DNA from: SAR324 cluster bacterium
GTDB taxonomy: Bacteria > SAR324 > NAC60-12
Assembly: GCA_015231825.1 (NCBI GenBank)
Contig: JADGAV010000038.1
Location: forward strand, 1-47,727
DNA: 47,727 bases
Reading direction: 5' to 3'
The translations under genes were made by a program, and so were the position numbers. Each line of letters starts with the position of its first letter. The first letter of the stretch is position 1. Below the pieces are notes generated by a model. That model was given only the letters and a program-made list of their open reading frames with translations, searched no databases and was not told the origin of the DNA. Positions 17,494 through 26,509 of the stretch are shown here, one piece after another.

Positions 17494-18612
17494 ATGTCAA
17501 GGAAAAACGGACTCCCTTTTCGGGCTGATCATGTCGGCAGCCTCTTACGACCCCAATATCTGCTTGAAGCAAGAGAAAAGCGTTCCCAGCAGAAAATCTC
17601 TGCTGAAGAACTGCGGAAAATTGAAGATCAATCGATTCGTGAAGCGGTCCGCATTCAAGAAGACATCGGTTTACGAGGAATCACAGACGGAGAACACCGC
17701 AGGACTTTTTTTCATATAGATTTTCTAGAGCATTTGGAAGGGGTTTCCATCGAAGGAGGCATTTCGGTGCAGTTTCATAGCGCAAAGGGCAATGTTAATT
17801 TTGCCCCACCCCGACTGAAAATCGTCAGTAAACTTCGTCACACTCACGACATTCAAAGGAAAGATTTCGAGTTCCTAAAATCCGTCACGGGGCAAGTTCC
17901 CAAAGTCTGTATTCCTTCCCCAACAATGGCTCATTTTCGTGGCGGGCGTGAGGCGATCGATAAGCATACCTATCCGGATCTGGAGTTATTTTTTGAAGAT
18001 TTGGCGCAATGCTATCGAGACGAGCTTTCTTCCCTTGCATCAGCCGGCTGCACCTATGTCCAGCTGGATGACACCAACCTGGCTTATCTTTGCGACCCTG
18101 CCCTTCGTCAGGGTGCGGTGGACAGAGGGGATGATCCGAATGAGCTTCCCCGGATTTATGCCCGATTGATTAATGCTGCGATCAAAGAGCGTCCGGACAC
18201 AATGACGATTGCAATTCATCTTTGCCGGGGAAATTTCAAAAGTGCCTGGGTGGCGGAAGGCGGCTACGAACCTGTTGCTGAAATCATGTTCAATGAATTG
18301 GATGTTGACGCCTTTTTTCTGGAATACGACGATGAGCGCTCAGGAGATTTTGCACCGCTTCGCTTTGTTCCCAAGGACAAGACGATCGTGCTTGGATTGA
18401 TAACAACGAAATCCAGTGATCTGGAATCTAAAGACGATTTAAAAAAGAGAGTTGAGGAGGCGGCTCAATATGTCCCATTGGAGCAGCTTTGTCTCAGTCC
18501 CCAGTGCGGTTTTTCCAGCACGGTTGATGGCAATCAGATCAGTTTTGATGAGCAAGCTGCCAAATTGCGCCTGACTGCGGAAACTGCCCTTGATATTTGG
18601 GGAGAACTGTAA
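17494..18612 (+). CDS. Core-MetE family methyltransferase, first of a tandem pair
   Basis: The ATG at 17494 sits five bases after AAAGGA, giving 372 residues. The protein corresponds to the catalytic C-terminal half of cobalamin-independent methionine synthase and lacks the N-terminal folate-binding half. The zinc ligands expected for MetE are present: H242-x-C244, E277 and C338. The N-terminal FRADHVGSLLRP block is typical of the YxjG/YxjH-like branch, which also includes epoxyalkane:coenzyme M transferases. It should activate a thiol by zinc for alkyl transfer; both the thiol and the alkyl donor are unknown. The second paralogue follows after 50 bp in the same direction. Confidence 0.87.
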   Translation: MSRKNGLPFRADHVGSLLRPQYLLEAREKRSQQKISAEELRKIEDQSIREAVRIQEDIGLRGITDGEHRRTFFHIDFLEHLEGVSIEGGISVQFHSAKGNVNFAPPRLKIVSKLRHTHDIQRKDFEFLKSVTGQVPKVCIPSPTMAHFRGGREAIDKHTYPDLELFFEDLAQCYRDELSSLASAGCTYVQLDDTNLAYLCDPALRQGAVDRGDDPNELPRIYARLINAAIKERPDTMTIAIHLCRGNFKSAWVAEGGYEPVAEIMFNELDVDAFFLEYDDERSGDFAPLRFVPKDKTIVLGLITTKSSDLESKDDLKKRVEEAAQYVPLEQLCLSPQCGFSSTVDGNQISFDEQAAKLRLTAETALDIWGEL

Positions 18613-18662
18613 GAATTCTTGAAAAACCATTTAGCTAATTTTTATCAAAGAGGAGATTCTTC

Positions 18663-19844
18663 ATGTTTAAAGCAACGAAAGATATCGTTTTACCGACGAC
18701 GATTATCGGGTCTTTACCGCGACCCACCTGGTATACAGAAAACCTCGGGACAAGGGCATTTATGGATGCCATGGTCAATGCTAGATTCAGAGAGCAATAC
18801 ACGGATGCCGTTTCCGTCTATTTGCGGGATCAAGAGGTTGCCGGTCTCGATATTTGCACGGATGGAGATTGTCGGTTTGATATTGATGTAGGCGGTCAAA
18901 GCTGGACCAGTTATCCTCCTCATCATATGGAAGGTTTTGATCATGATCACCCAAAACCGGCTATGGCAGGTGGAGGCGGCATTTCCTTTCCCCGCGCTCA
19001 CATTCTTCATGACTATTTGGAAGCGAGAGTGATGCCAAGCATCGTCGGACCCGTCGGTCCTGGAGAGATGCAATACGCCGCAATTTGGAAAACTGCGCAA
19101 CGGTTGACGACTAAGCCGGTAAAATTCGGGACAGTAACTCCGGAACTGGTCGCCTTTGCCGTTCGAGACAACCACTACAAAGATATTCGCGAACGTATTA
19201 TGGCTATTAGCGATGCCTTCAATATCGAACTCCACCAACTTGCCGATGCAGGCTGTCCGGTGATTCAGATGGAAGAACCGCAAATTCACCTGTTGGCAGC
19301 AAGAGGCGTGGTCGACGATGTCATCAATCCTGAATTTATGATCGAAGTATTCAACAATACGGTGAGAGGATTGAGAGCAAAAACAGAGGTTTGGTGTCAT
19401 ACCTGTTGGGGAAACCCTTCTCAGCAGCGCATGTTTGCGGAAGTGCAGAGCTACAAACCTGCCCTGGATGCACTCAACCGAGTGGATGCTGATGTGCTCA
19501 CATTTGAAAACTGCAGTTCCGGCGGCGTCGATCTGGAGGAAATAGGTAAAAAAATAACGGAGAAAAAAATCGGGATTGGCGTGATCGATCATCACACCCT
19601 GCAAGTAGAGTCTCCGGATGAAGTTGCCCACCAGGTTCGAGAGGCCCTCAAACATATTCCAGTGGACCGGTTGGTGGTCTGTTCTGACTGCGGAATGGGA
19701 CGGGAAGGAATGAGTCGGCGGCATGCTTACTATAAAATTGTTTCGATTGTGGTAGGCACCAATATTGTTCGCAGAGAACAGGGTTTGCCGGAAGCCAGAT
19801 GTTTGGCAGGAGAAGAAGAACTTTCATTGATTTATTCAAAGTGA
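18663..19844 (+). CDS. Core-MetE family methyltransferase, second of a tandem pair
   Basis: This 393-residue protein starts at an ATG after AAAGAGGAG. It is a second zinc-dependent MetE-like barrel without a folate domain, with ligands H246-x-C248, E282 and C343. It diverges from its neighbour: the N-terminus reads TTIIGSLPRP, and it has a His-rich YPPHHMEGFDHDHP segment (residues 84-96) and an additional glycine loop (AMAGGGGIS). The two are distinct subfamilies rather than a recent duplication. They may act in sequence or as a heteromer in methyl or alkyl transfer between thiols. A ThDP enzyme follows downstream. Confidence 0.87.
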   Translation: MFKATKDIVLPTTIIGSLPRPTWYTENLGTRAFMDAMVNARFREQYTDAVSVYLRDQEVAGLDICTDGDCRFDIDVGGQSWTSYPPHHMEGFDHDHPKPAMAGGGGISFPRAHILHDYLEARVMPSIVGPVGPGEMQYAAIWKTAQRLTTKPVKFGTVTPELVAFAVRDNHYKDIRERIMAISDAFNIELHQLADAGCPVIQMEEPQIHLLAARGVVDDVINPEFMIEVFNNTVRGLRAKTEVWCHTCWGNPSQQRMFAEVQSYKPALDALNRVDADVLTFENCSSGGVDLEEIGKKITEKKIGIGVIDHHTLQVESPDEVAHQVREALKHIPVDRLVVCSDCGMGREGMSRRHAYYKIVSIVVGTNIVRREQGLPEARCLAGEEELSLIYSK

Positions 19845-20330
19845 TCCCGGTCATCAATTGGAAGAATGTCTTGTGTTTGTTCGCCGCTCTTCAAAGGAAC
19901 TGACTCGAGAAATGGGTCAAATGTCTTTTTTTGTCCCACTGCCTTACAATAAACAGTCTTCCCGCTCTTTCTATCAGCAGCATGGATGTTCTTTCCCGGT
20001 GCTGCTGATCAGCATCTCTATTCTTTATGAAAAATGTGCTAATCGCTTGGAATCAAATTCAATCGACAATTGATTGTTCAATCAATCCGGTTTATGGAGA
20101 GCAATGTCTTTTCTTCAAACCGGGAGTTTTCATCTCTCTCGTTTTTCAATAATTTTCTATCACTTCACTGCAAAAGCATTTTTTTTCTCAAAATTCGATG
20201 GTCATCAAAAATCTAATTTCAAACCCGCGAAACTGATCGCAGATGATGCATTGACAGTATGTAAAAACGCTTTTCTGTTTGGGCCATTTCTAAAATAAAT
20301 CAAACTTTTTTCATTATCAGCAGCTAAAAA
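19845..20330. other. Intergenic region with an 18-bp inverted repeat
   Basis: About 485 bp separate the MetE-like pair from the ThDP enzyme gene. It holds an ATTGATTG-tt-CAATCAAT inverted repeat at 20069-20086, which could be an operator. Small ORFs present here have no ribosome sites or recognisable features. The gap means the ThDP gene may have its own promoter. Confidence 0.4.
20069..20086. repeat. Inverted repeat, possible operator
   Basis: Two perfect 8-bp arms (ATTGATTG and CAATCAAT) flank a TT centre, 245 bp upstream of the ThDP enzyme start. The spacing suits a dimeric regulator. No protein is identified that would bind it. Confidence 0.35.
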
Positions 20331-21995
20331 ATGAAAACAATGACAGGAAGATCCGCCTTCCTTACGTTATTGAAGGATGAAGGAATTCGTTATTTATTCG
20401 GCAATCCCGGGACCACAGAATTGCCGATTATGGATGCATTATCCGAACATTCTGATTTGACTTATGTTCTGGGTTTGCAAGAAGCAATCGTGGTTGCGAT
20501 GGCAGATGGCTACTCACGCGCCTCAGGTCAGTTGTCTTCCTGTAATGTTCACGTTGCACCCGGTTTGGGCAATGCAATGGGTTCTCTATACAATGCTAAA
20601 TGGTATGGTTCGCCAGTATTGATCACTGCCGGGCAGCAGGAGCAGGGGCACGGACTGATGGAACCTTTGCTGTATGATCCGCTCGTCCCCATTGCGACGC
20701 CGTTGGTAAAATGGGCGGTTGAAGTCAATCGTTTGCAGGATCTTCCCAGAATTGTCAGGAGGGCTGCCAAAATTGCGATGACTCCTCCGACGGGTCCGGT
20801 TTTTATCTCACTGCCGGGAGATGTTCTCAATGATCGGGGAAATCTTGAATTGGGTCATTCGACCCGCGTTGAAACGGCCAACCGGCCCTGTGACGAATCT
20901 TTGAAAAAACTGGCAAAACGCCTTATTTCCTCGAAAAACCCGGTGATACTTGCAGGTCATGAATTGTGCACACGAGAGGCTCTGACCGAAGCGACTCAAT
21001 TCGCTGAATTGCTGGGCGCCCCTGTTTATCAGCAAACGGTTCCCTATACTGCGCAATATTTGTCTGAACATGTCACGTTTATGGGTGCTTTAAATCGGGA
21101 TCAATTGAATGTACATTCGACGTTATTGCCTTATGATTTACTGATTTGTCTTGGAGCCGATGTGTTGCGTATGTCTGTTTGGAATAAGCTGGATCCTTTA
21201 CCAGAAAAGATGCCGGTGATTCAAATTGGTGAACGGGACTGGGAATTGGGAAAAAACTATCCGGCTGAAATTGCAATTCATGCTGATATTAAAGAAACGC
21301 TGAAAGCGGTGATTCCTGTATTGAGTGATCTCCGCAGCGAAGAATATTGTGAGGCTGCCCAGATTCGCATCAATGGAATGAAAAATCGAAACTGGGCGGC
21401 GAATCGGAGGAAATTGATGGTCGAGACCCAGGGTGCTGAAAAGAGGGTGGCCATTTCGGCCAGTGTCCTTATGATGCGGATCGCGGAAGCATTGCCAAAA
21501 GATGCGGTTGTCGTCGACGAGGGGATCACATCATCTAAATCACTGCTCAGTTTTTTCCCTTTTCATGACGCTCATTGCTATTTTGGACTGGCAAGCGGCG
21601 GGATCGGTTTTGCCGTTGCCGGGGCCATTGGAATTCATTTGGCGCAGCCCCAGAGACCCTTGCTTGCGTTGATAGGAGATGGAAGTGCCATGTATAATAT
21701 TCAGGCGCTCTGGACTGCTGCCCATTTGAAACTGCCGATTACCTATCTGATTGCAAACAATAAAAGCTATCGTATTCTTAAAGAACGCCTGCTTGCATTT
21801 CAGGGGAATCCTAATTTCATTGGAATGGATTTCAAAAATCCGGAAATTGATTTCGTCAGTTTGGCTCAGTCTTTTGGTTTGAAAGCAACGCGCGTGGAAG
21901 AAGCCGATGCGATTGCTCCGGCACTGTATCGATCACTGAACGACAGAAGCGGACCTCATTTGATTGATGTGATCATTGATGATGGCTTTTCGTGA
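20331..21995 (+). CDS. ThDP-dependent decarboxylase, benzoylformate decarboxylase-like
   Basis: The 554-residue protein has the three domains of the acetolactate synthase/decarboxylase superfamily. The N-terminal part closely follows benzoylformate decarboxylase (MdlC): FGNPGTTELP, LQEA with the ThDP-activating glutamate, and NVHVAPGLGNAMG with the active-site histidine. The C-terminal ThDP/Mg motif is GDGSAMYNIQALWTAAHLKLPITYLIANN. The second active-site histidine of MdlC, in its middle domain, does not appear in the corresponding stretch here, and its active-site serine aligns with threonine. It probably cleaves a 2-oxo acid other than benzoylformate. It lies in the same direction as the MetE-like pair. 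Confidence 0.83.
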   Translation: MKTMTGRSAFLTLLKDEGIRYLFGNPGTTELPIMDALSEHSDLTYVLGLQEAIVVAMADGYSRASGQLSSCNVHVAPGLGNAMGSLYNAKWYGSPVLITAGQQEQGHGLMEPLLYDPLVPIATPLVKWAVEVNRLQDLPRIVRRAAKIAMTPPTGPVFISLPGDVLNDRGNLELGHSTRVETANRPCDESLKKLAKRLISSKNPVILAGHELCTREALTEATQFAELLGAPVYQQTVPYTAQYLSEHVTFMGALNRDQLNVHSTLLPYDLLICLGADVLRMSVWNKLDPLPEKMPVIQIGERDWELGKNYPAEIAIHADIKETLKAVIPVLSDLRSEEYCEAAQIRINGMKNRNWAANRRKLMVETQGAEKRVAISASVLMMRIAEALPKDAVVVDEGITSSKSLLSFFPFHDAHCYFGLASGGIGFAVAGAIGIHLAQPQRPLLALIGDGSAMYNIQALWTAAHLKLPITYLIANNKSYRILKERLLAFQGNPNFIGMDFKNPEIDFVSLAQSFGLKATRVEEADAIAPALYRSLNDRSGPHLIDVIIDDGFS

Positions 21996-22079
21996 GAAGG
22001 AAATTTCATGCGAAATCTCAGTGGCCCCAAAATTTGTCACTAAATGAGGGGGAAATAGCGCGACTTTCTAATTTTAAAT

Positions 22080-23951
22080 CTAAGAACTGCAAAGACGAAA
22101 ACCGCTCTGCTGATCAGAACTCGCCGGCTGTTCGCGCTTGCGGTAGGCTGACCTCGCTTCAGTTGAGGACGAACTGTAACTGCCGCCGCGCAGGACTCGG
22201 TTTGAACCGGAGTCAGGACCGTCTGGATCATTTGAAGCACTGGAAGAATAATAACTGGAATCATACCAATCCTGTACCCATTCAAAGACATTGCCATGCA
22301 TGTCATACAGGTTGAAACTGTTTGGGCTTTTGCTTTTTACCTCATGAGCTTGGTTTTCGGAGTTGTCAGAATACCAGGCTACATTAGGCAGGCAGGACTC
22401 TTTGCTGCCACAAGACCACCTTGATGTTGTTTCAGCTCGAGCGGCATATTCCCATTCTGATTCAGTACAAAAACGATAGCTTGTTCCGTTGCCTGAAGGA
22501 GAAGTGCTATTCAACCAAGTGATGTAATTCTGCGCATCATTCCATGAAACACCGGTCACTGGACATTCCTCTGTATCACAGGCGGTCTGTGAATGGTTGC
22601 TGTGACTCGAGTCATAATTGCGGTACTCTCCCAATGTCACCTCATGATCAGCTATATAAAAACTGCTCAAACTCACTGTATGGATTGGACTTTCGTCAGA
22701 ATTTCCTGCTCCGGAAATATCCCCCATTTGAAAGCTGCCTCCCGACAAGAGGATCATCCCTAAACTTTGGGCTGTCAAGAGGGGAACTGTGGTGGTTGTG
22801 GTTGATGTTGTCGTGGAACTTGTCGTTGTGGATGTTGTTGTGATGGTCGTTGTTGTCGTGGACGTTGTCGAGGATGTCGTCGTTGTAGGAATTGTGACAA
22901 GCGTCGATGTTGAAGAAGAAGTCGTGGTGCTCGTGCTGGGAAGAGATGTTATAGAAGGAAGAGTTGATGTCGTCACAGAACTTGTTGTATTGCTGGCCAC
23001 TCCTTCTCCAGGATTCAATATTTCCTCTCCCAGGCTATCAATCAAACTTCCAATCTTAGCAATGAGCTGCTCTGACACTTCCTGAGCCGAGGCGAGCAAC
23101 TCTGTCTGCTTCTGTTGCGCCTCCCCGGCATTGGAAGCATTGGCAATTGCGAGCAGACTTTTCTGAAGAGAAGATCCGGGAATTTGTTCCAATTCCTTTA
23201 GAGCGGTTTCGGGTTGCTTTTGGGCGCGCAGGAATGCGGAAAGAGATGCAATGAAGGCAGCGTTGCTGAATACGGTTTGATGATCCTGCAGCTCCTCTCG
23301 TAAATCAATTTGATTGCGGGCGGCTGCATTGAGGATTAAATGCCCAATGCTGGATTCGTCCGCAAAATTGCCGTCAATAAAAAGATTGAGAGGCAGCTTT
23401 GACTCTCCTGTAGCTTCAATACCGAAACGTTGTATCATGACCAGTTCGATCACCCGAGTCAGGTTTTCCTGGCTTTGATCACGCTGACCCAGAAATTTTT
23501 CTGAAATTGCAGTAGTGACTTCATTGATGTGAGCAGTCAATGGATCAGCACCTCGTCCGACAATATTGCTGTAGGTCATATTTTCGAAGGTCCCCTTAAG
23601 AACAAGCGGTAAATCGGTTGTTAAGACGGTGCTTGCCAGTTCAAAACGCCCCTTCGAATCAGTCATGTCTTCTGCTATCTGTCTGCCTTCCTGATTATAC
23701 AGACGGATTAAAACTTCCCCGGCGAATCGGGAAGAGGGGGTCCTACCCGGATTTGCGTTCGTTCCCAAGACGAAAATACCGTCAATCGTCAGAGTTGCAA
23801 TCTGTTCTTCCTCGTCTTCGTCTTCAGGGTTCGGCAATTTAATTCCTGAAATTCCTCCAGAGCTATTTTGTTCTGCACAGTTCGACACAAGAAAAAAGAC
23901 TCCCACTATCAAAAGGAGCCAGCAGAAAAAACTCTTCAATTGTTCACTCAT
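22080..23951 (-). CDS. Lipoprotein with Thr/Ser linker and FGE-sulfatase-like domain
   Basis: The 623-residue protein has a lipoprotein signal with lipid cysteine near residue 26. A carboxypeptidase-regulatory-like beta domain (about 50-120) and a helical region (about 120-310) follow. Next comes a low-complexity Thr/Ser/Val tract (about 318-390), then an FGE-sulfatase (SUMF1-type) domain from about 400 to the end with SGGSFQMG, VTGVSWNDAQNY, YRFCTESEWEYAAR, NLYDMHGNVFEW and RVLRGGSY. The catalytic cysteine pair of true formylglycine-generating enzymes is absent: serines and STEARSAY follow RGGS. It is therefore more likely a surface binding domain on a flexible stalk. Its start overlaps the upstream TIGR02147 gene by 8 bp. 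Confidence 0.88.
   Translation of the reverse strand: MSEQLKSFFCWLLLIVGVFFLVSNCAEQNSSGGISGIKLPNPEDEDEEEQIATLTIDGIFVLGTNANPGRTPSSRFAGEVLIRLYNQEGRQIAEDMTDSKGRFELASTVLTTDLPLVLKGTFENMTYSNIVGRGADPLTAHINEVTTAISEKFLGQRDQSQENLTRVIELVMIQRFGIEATGESKLPLNLFIDGNFADESSIGHLILNAAARNQIDLREELQDHQTVFSNAAFIASLSAFLRAQKQPETALKELEQIPGSSLQKSLLAIANASNAGEAQQKQTELLASAQEVSEQLIAKIGSLIDSLGEEILNPGEGVASNTTSSVTTSTLPSITSLPSTSTTTSSSTSTLVTIPTTTTSSTTSTTTTTITTTSTTTSSTTTSTTTTTVPLLTAQSLGMILLSGGSFQMGDISGAGNSDESPIHTVSLSSFYIADHEVTLGEYRNYDSSHSNHSQTACDTEECPVTGVSWNDAQNYITWLNSTSPSGNGTSYRFCTESEWEYAARAETTSRWSCGSKESCLPNVAWYSDNSENQAHEVKSKSPNSFNLYDMHGNVFEWVQDWYDSSYYSSSASNDPDGPDSGSNRVLRGGSYSSSSTEARSAYRKREQPASSDQQSGFRLCSS
22775..22995 (-). repeat. 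Low-complexity Thr/Ser-coding tract
   Basis: A near-repetitive stretch of ACN, TCN and GTN codons encodes a threonine/serine linker in the lipoprotein. The opposite strand is open and reads as a valine-rich frame, which is an artefact of this repetition. Such tracts commonly vary in length between strains. Confidence 0.8.
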
Positions 23952-24801
23952 GTGTATCTGCTAACTTAAATAACTGAAACGAAAATGAGACAACGGACTT
24001 CCCTTCATTCGGTTGGACTTCCAGTTCAAGAAATTGAGAATTTAAAAATTCACGCAGCCGTTTTTTCATTTCTGCAAATTTCTCAGGAGTTGTAGCAATT
24101 GCAAACGCACCGAACTCTCGGTTTTGAGAACTATCCTTAAGAAATTTTAAAGACAGTTCGATGAGTTCCTTATGAAGAAGTTTCAGGCGCGGATCGGTTG
24201 CTTTCATCTCTTTGAGAGGGTCAGAAATTTCAAATCCTGTCGCGGTTTCCTTTATTAATTCTGCCTGTTTCAACAGTTCAATCGCGCCAACTATTTCTGA
24301 AACATTTTTCCCCAATAAAGGACTGAGACATTTTTTAAACCACAATGGATTGTATTGGGCACCATTCAATGAGGCAACTTCTCTCATTAAAAGAGTGAAC
24401 CAGGAGGTGATGCAGTCGTGCTGAGCCTCAAGAAGACTGACGGGTTTTTTTAAACGCAATTCTTTAAAGCGCTGGTAATATCTTTGATGCAGGGCGGATC
24501 CCTCAGAGTACTGTTCCAAACGAAAGAGGCTTTCAAAATAATCGAATTGCTCTCCCGTTACTGCCATCATTTCGGTCAATTCATTGAACAATTCCTCTGA
24601 AATGGGTTGTTTTTTATCGAGAATTGCTTTGGAAAAACTTGGAGATTTACTTCCAAGCCGACGTGAAAAATGACGCAGTGAAAATCGTTTATCTTTTTCT
24701 TTGCATTGTTGAAAATATGCCTTCAACAATGCATAGAAGTCAACGAATTCATAAATATTGAGTTTCAAATTGCTCAGTTCTATGTCTTTCACTGCGGTCA
24801 T
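23944..24801 (-). CDS. TIGR02147/DUF4423 family putative regulator
   Basis: The 285-residue cytoplasmic protein has the arrangement of the TIGR02147 (DUF4423) family: an N-terminal YEFVDFYALLKAYFQ...FSLRHFSRRLGSKSPSFSKAILDKKQPIS region resembling a DNA-binding HTH, then a conserved all-helical C-terminal domain with a winged-helix-like middle. The family is expanded in Fibrobacter and occurs in Bdellovibrio-type bacteria, and is generally taken as regulatory. Its stop codon overlaps the start of the FGE-fold lipoprotein, so the two are translationally coupled. It may control, or be titrated with, its lipoprotein partner; this is inference. Confidence 0.83.
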   Translation of the reverse strand: MTAVKDIELSNLKLNIYEFVDFYALLKAYFQQCKEKDKRFSLRHFSRRLGSKSPSFSKAILDKKQPISEELFNELTEMMAVTGEQFDYFESLFRLEQYSEGSALHQRYYQRFKELRLKKPVSLLEAQHDCITSWFTLLMREVASLNGAQYNPLWFKKCLSPLLGKNVSEIVGAIELLKQAELIKETATGFEISDPLKEMKATDPRLKLLHKELIELSLKFLKDSSQNREFGAFAIATTPEKFAEMKKRLREFLNSQFLELEVQPNEGKSVVSFSFQLFKLADTHE

Positions 24802-25520
24802 CTCAGTTATAGAAACACACTCTTGTTCTGCATGCTTATTTATCCTTATTCATGTTGAATATGTAAGGATCGTATCATTTCCGCCAGAATAAAAACAAGT
24901 ATTATTTAAAAGATTACGTACTGATAATTAGTACATTAAAATTAAAAATTTAAAAAATTTTGTTGTATTAAAGGGAATTTGTAAATATATTAATTCTATT
25001 GTATTTCAGTATATCAGTTTATTTTAGTACATTCCTTTTTAAGCTTGTTGTATCAGATCCTTTGAAAATCTTATTTTCAAGGGATTGAAAGCGGTTTAGA
25101 AGGGGCTGAATACTGAAAGAACCCTCCGGGGGTCCTGTGTCTGAAGTTGCCTAATTCCATCCGTCTTGGTGTAAATCTTCATATCCGAAGATTCCCGGGG
25201 GTAATCATTTTTGAATTAAAAAAACTTGGTCTGATCGCTGAAAAAAAGTGATACAAGGTTGTTCCGAGCATAACCTGAGCAACAAAACAGTTATAAAGAT
25301 TTCCTGCCAGCCTCCCCTTGCTCCGAGAATTTTTTCGATTCTTATTTAAATTGCTTTTCCAATTGAACTCTAATTCCAATTGCTTATTTGCAACGCGTAT
25401 TATAAGTAAAAGAGGAATTGGATGGAAATCCCTCTTTGCTTTGCCGAATTCGAACGGACTAAAGCTCTGATTTTAAAGATTATTACCATCAGTCCACTAA
25501 CTTCGAATTTTGGAATTGAA
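24802..25520. other. AT-rich intergenic region with hairpins
   Basis: About 620-720 bp between the divergent TIGR02147 gene and the ABC transporter operon. It is very AT-rich near 24900-25040, then has a 13-bp-stem hairpin (25057-25085), an ACCC/GGGGT symmetry near 25115, and an AATCTTC/GAAGATT inverted repeat (25174-25193). No convincing gene is present. A 66-codon minus-strand frame at 25179-25379 lacks features. Confidence 0.4.
25057..25085. repeat. Strong hairpin, 13-bp stem with 3-nt loop
   Basis: ATCCTTTGAAAAT and ATTTTCAAGGGAT form a stem with one G-T wobble and a CTT loop. No T-run follows on the plus strand. It could be the 3' end of an unrecognised transcript, an RNA-processing site or an operator. 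Confidence 0.5.
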
Positions 25521-26297
25521 ATGGGTAGTGATAAAGTCGCTTTATTTGTAGAAGATATCCACAAAAGTTTTGGTTCCCTGGAAGTCCTGAAAGGGCTTTC
25601 AGTGACCGCTCATGAAGGGGATGTAGTGGCCATGCTGGGTTCGAGTGGATCCGGAAAAAGCACATTTCTGCGTTGTATCAACCTTCTTGAAACTCCCAAT
25701 CGGGGAAGAATCGTTGTTTCCGGGGAGGAAATTAAATTGCAGGAAGACAGACATGGTGTTAATCAGATTCTGGACAAAAAACAGGTGGAGCGAATGCGGG
25801 CAAAACTTGCCATGGTATTTCAGCAGTTCAACCTTTGGTCCCACATGACCATCCTTGAAAATATTATGGAAGCCCCGGTCCATGTGCTTAAAGTACCCAA
25901 AAATGAAGCAAGGGAAAAAGCGGAGTTTTATCTGCAGAAAGTAGGGATATTTGAGCGGAAAGAATATTACCCTGCGCATTTATCAGGAGGTCAGCAACAA
26001 AGAGCGGCCATTGCCCGGGCATTGGCTGTGGAGCCCGAAGTCATGTTGTTTGATGAACCGACATCAGCCCTTGATCCAGAGCTGGTGGGAGAGGTCCTGC
26101 GCGTAATGAAGGATTTGGCGGAGGAAGGTCGAACCATGCTGGTGGTTACCCATGAAATGGGATTTGCCCGGGAAGTTTCTTCCCGCGTGATCTTTTTGCA
26201 CGAAGGAAGTATTGAAGAAGATGGCCCCCCATCTGTAGTATTTGAAACACCGAAGTCGGAAAGATTTCGTCAATTTCTTGCACAAAACTTAAAGTAG
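25521..26297 (+). CDS. hisP: Polar amino-acid ABC transporter ATPase, HisP-like
   Basis: From the ATG at 25521 the product has 258 residues, the usual HisP length, beginning just before [18 protein letters not shown]. It carries Walker [10 protein letters not shown]-loop [11 protein letters not shown], signature LSGGQQQR, Walker [15 protein letters not shown] and the switch histidine in VTHEMGF. It resembles enterobacterial HisP closely in the LRCIN and FNLWSHMT blocks. An upstream in-frame ATG at 25422 has a better AGAGG site but would add 33 residues unlike the family, so the true start is uncertain. It heads an operon with a binding protein and two permeases. Confidence 0.9.
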   Translation: MGSDKVALFVEDIHKSFGSLEVLKGLSVTAHEGDVVAMLGSSGSGKSTFLRCINLLETPNRGRIVVSGEEIKLQEDRHGVNQILDKKQVERMRAKLAMVFQQFNLWSHMTILENIMEAPVHVLKVPKNEAREKAEFYLQKVGIFERKEYYPAHLSGGQQQRAAIARALAVEPEVMLFDEPTSALDPELVGEVLRVMKDLAEEGRTMLVVTHEMGFAREVSSRVIFLHEGSIEEDGPPSVVFETPKSERFRQFLAQNLK

Positions 26298-26509
26298 ACT
26301 GATCGTATTGCTCGTTTCGTTGTTTTGGCAAGATGAAGCCCAAATAGAGCTGGTATTGCCGTATCAAATGCTGGTTCTTGAGCATGCTGACCGTCGACCG
26401 GTCAGATTCGCATTCCTTTTTTTGTTTCAGGAATGATTTTGAAGTAAATTAAACAATGCCTGCGAAATTGTTTTCGAGGCAAATATCAATATATCTCGAG
26501 GAGAAAAAA

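Noticed and set aside
18714..19724. Long (336-codon) open frame antisense to the second MetE-like gene
   Set aside because: It lies wholly inside a gene with clear catalytic motifs; the protein is rich in His, Cys and Phe with no recognisable domain, as expected for an antisense shadow.
21996..22020. Hairpin after the ThDP gene (ATTTC-atgc-GAAAT)
   Set aside because: Not followed by a T-run, so not called as a terminator.
22789..23085. Valine-rich plus-strand frame
   Set aside because: It is the complement of the Thr/Ser repeat tract of the lipoprotein; its composition follows from the repeat.
25422..25520. N-terminal extension of the HisP-like ATPase
   Set aside because: It has a good ribosome site but adds 33 residues unlike the family; the ATG at 25521 gives the standard length. 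Kept as an open alternative.
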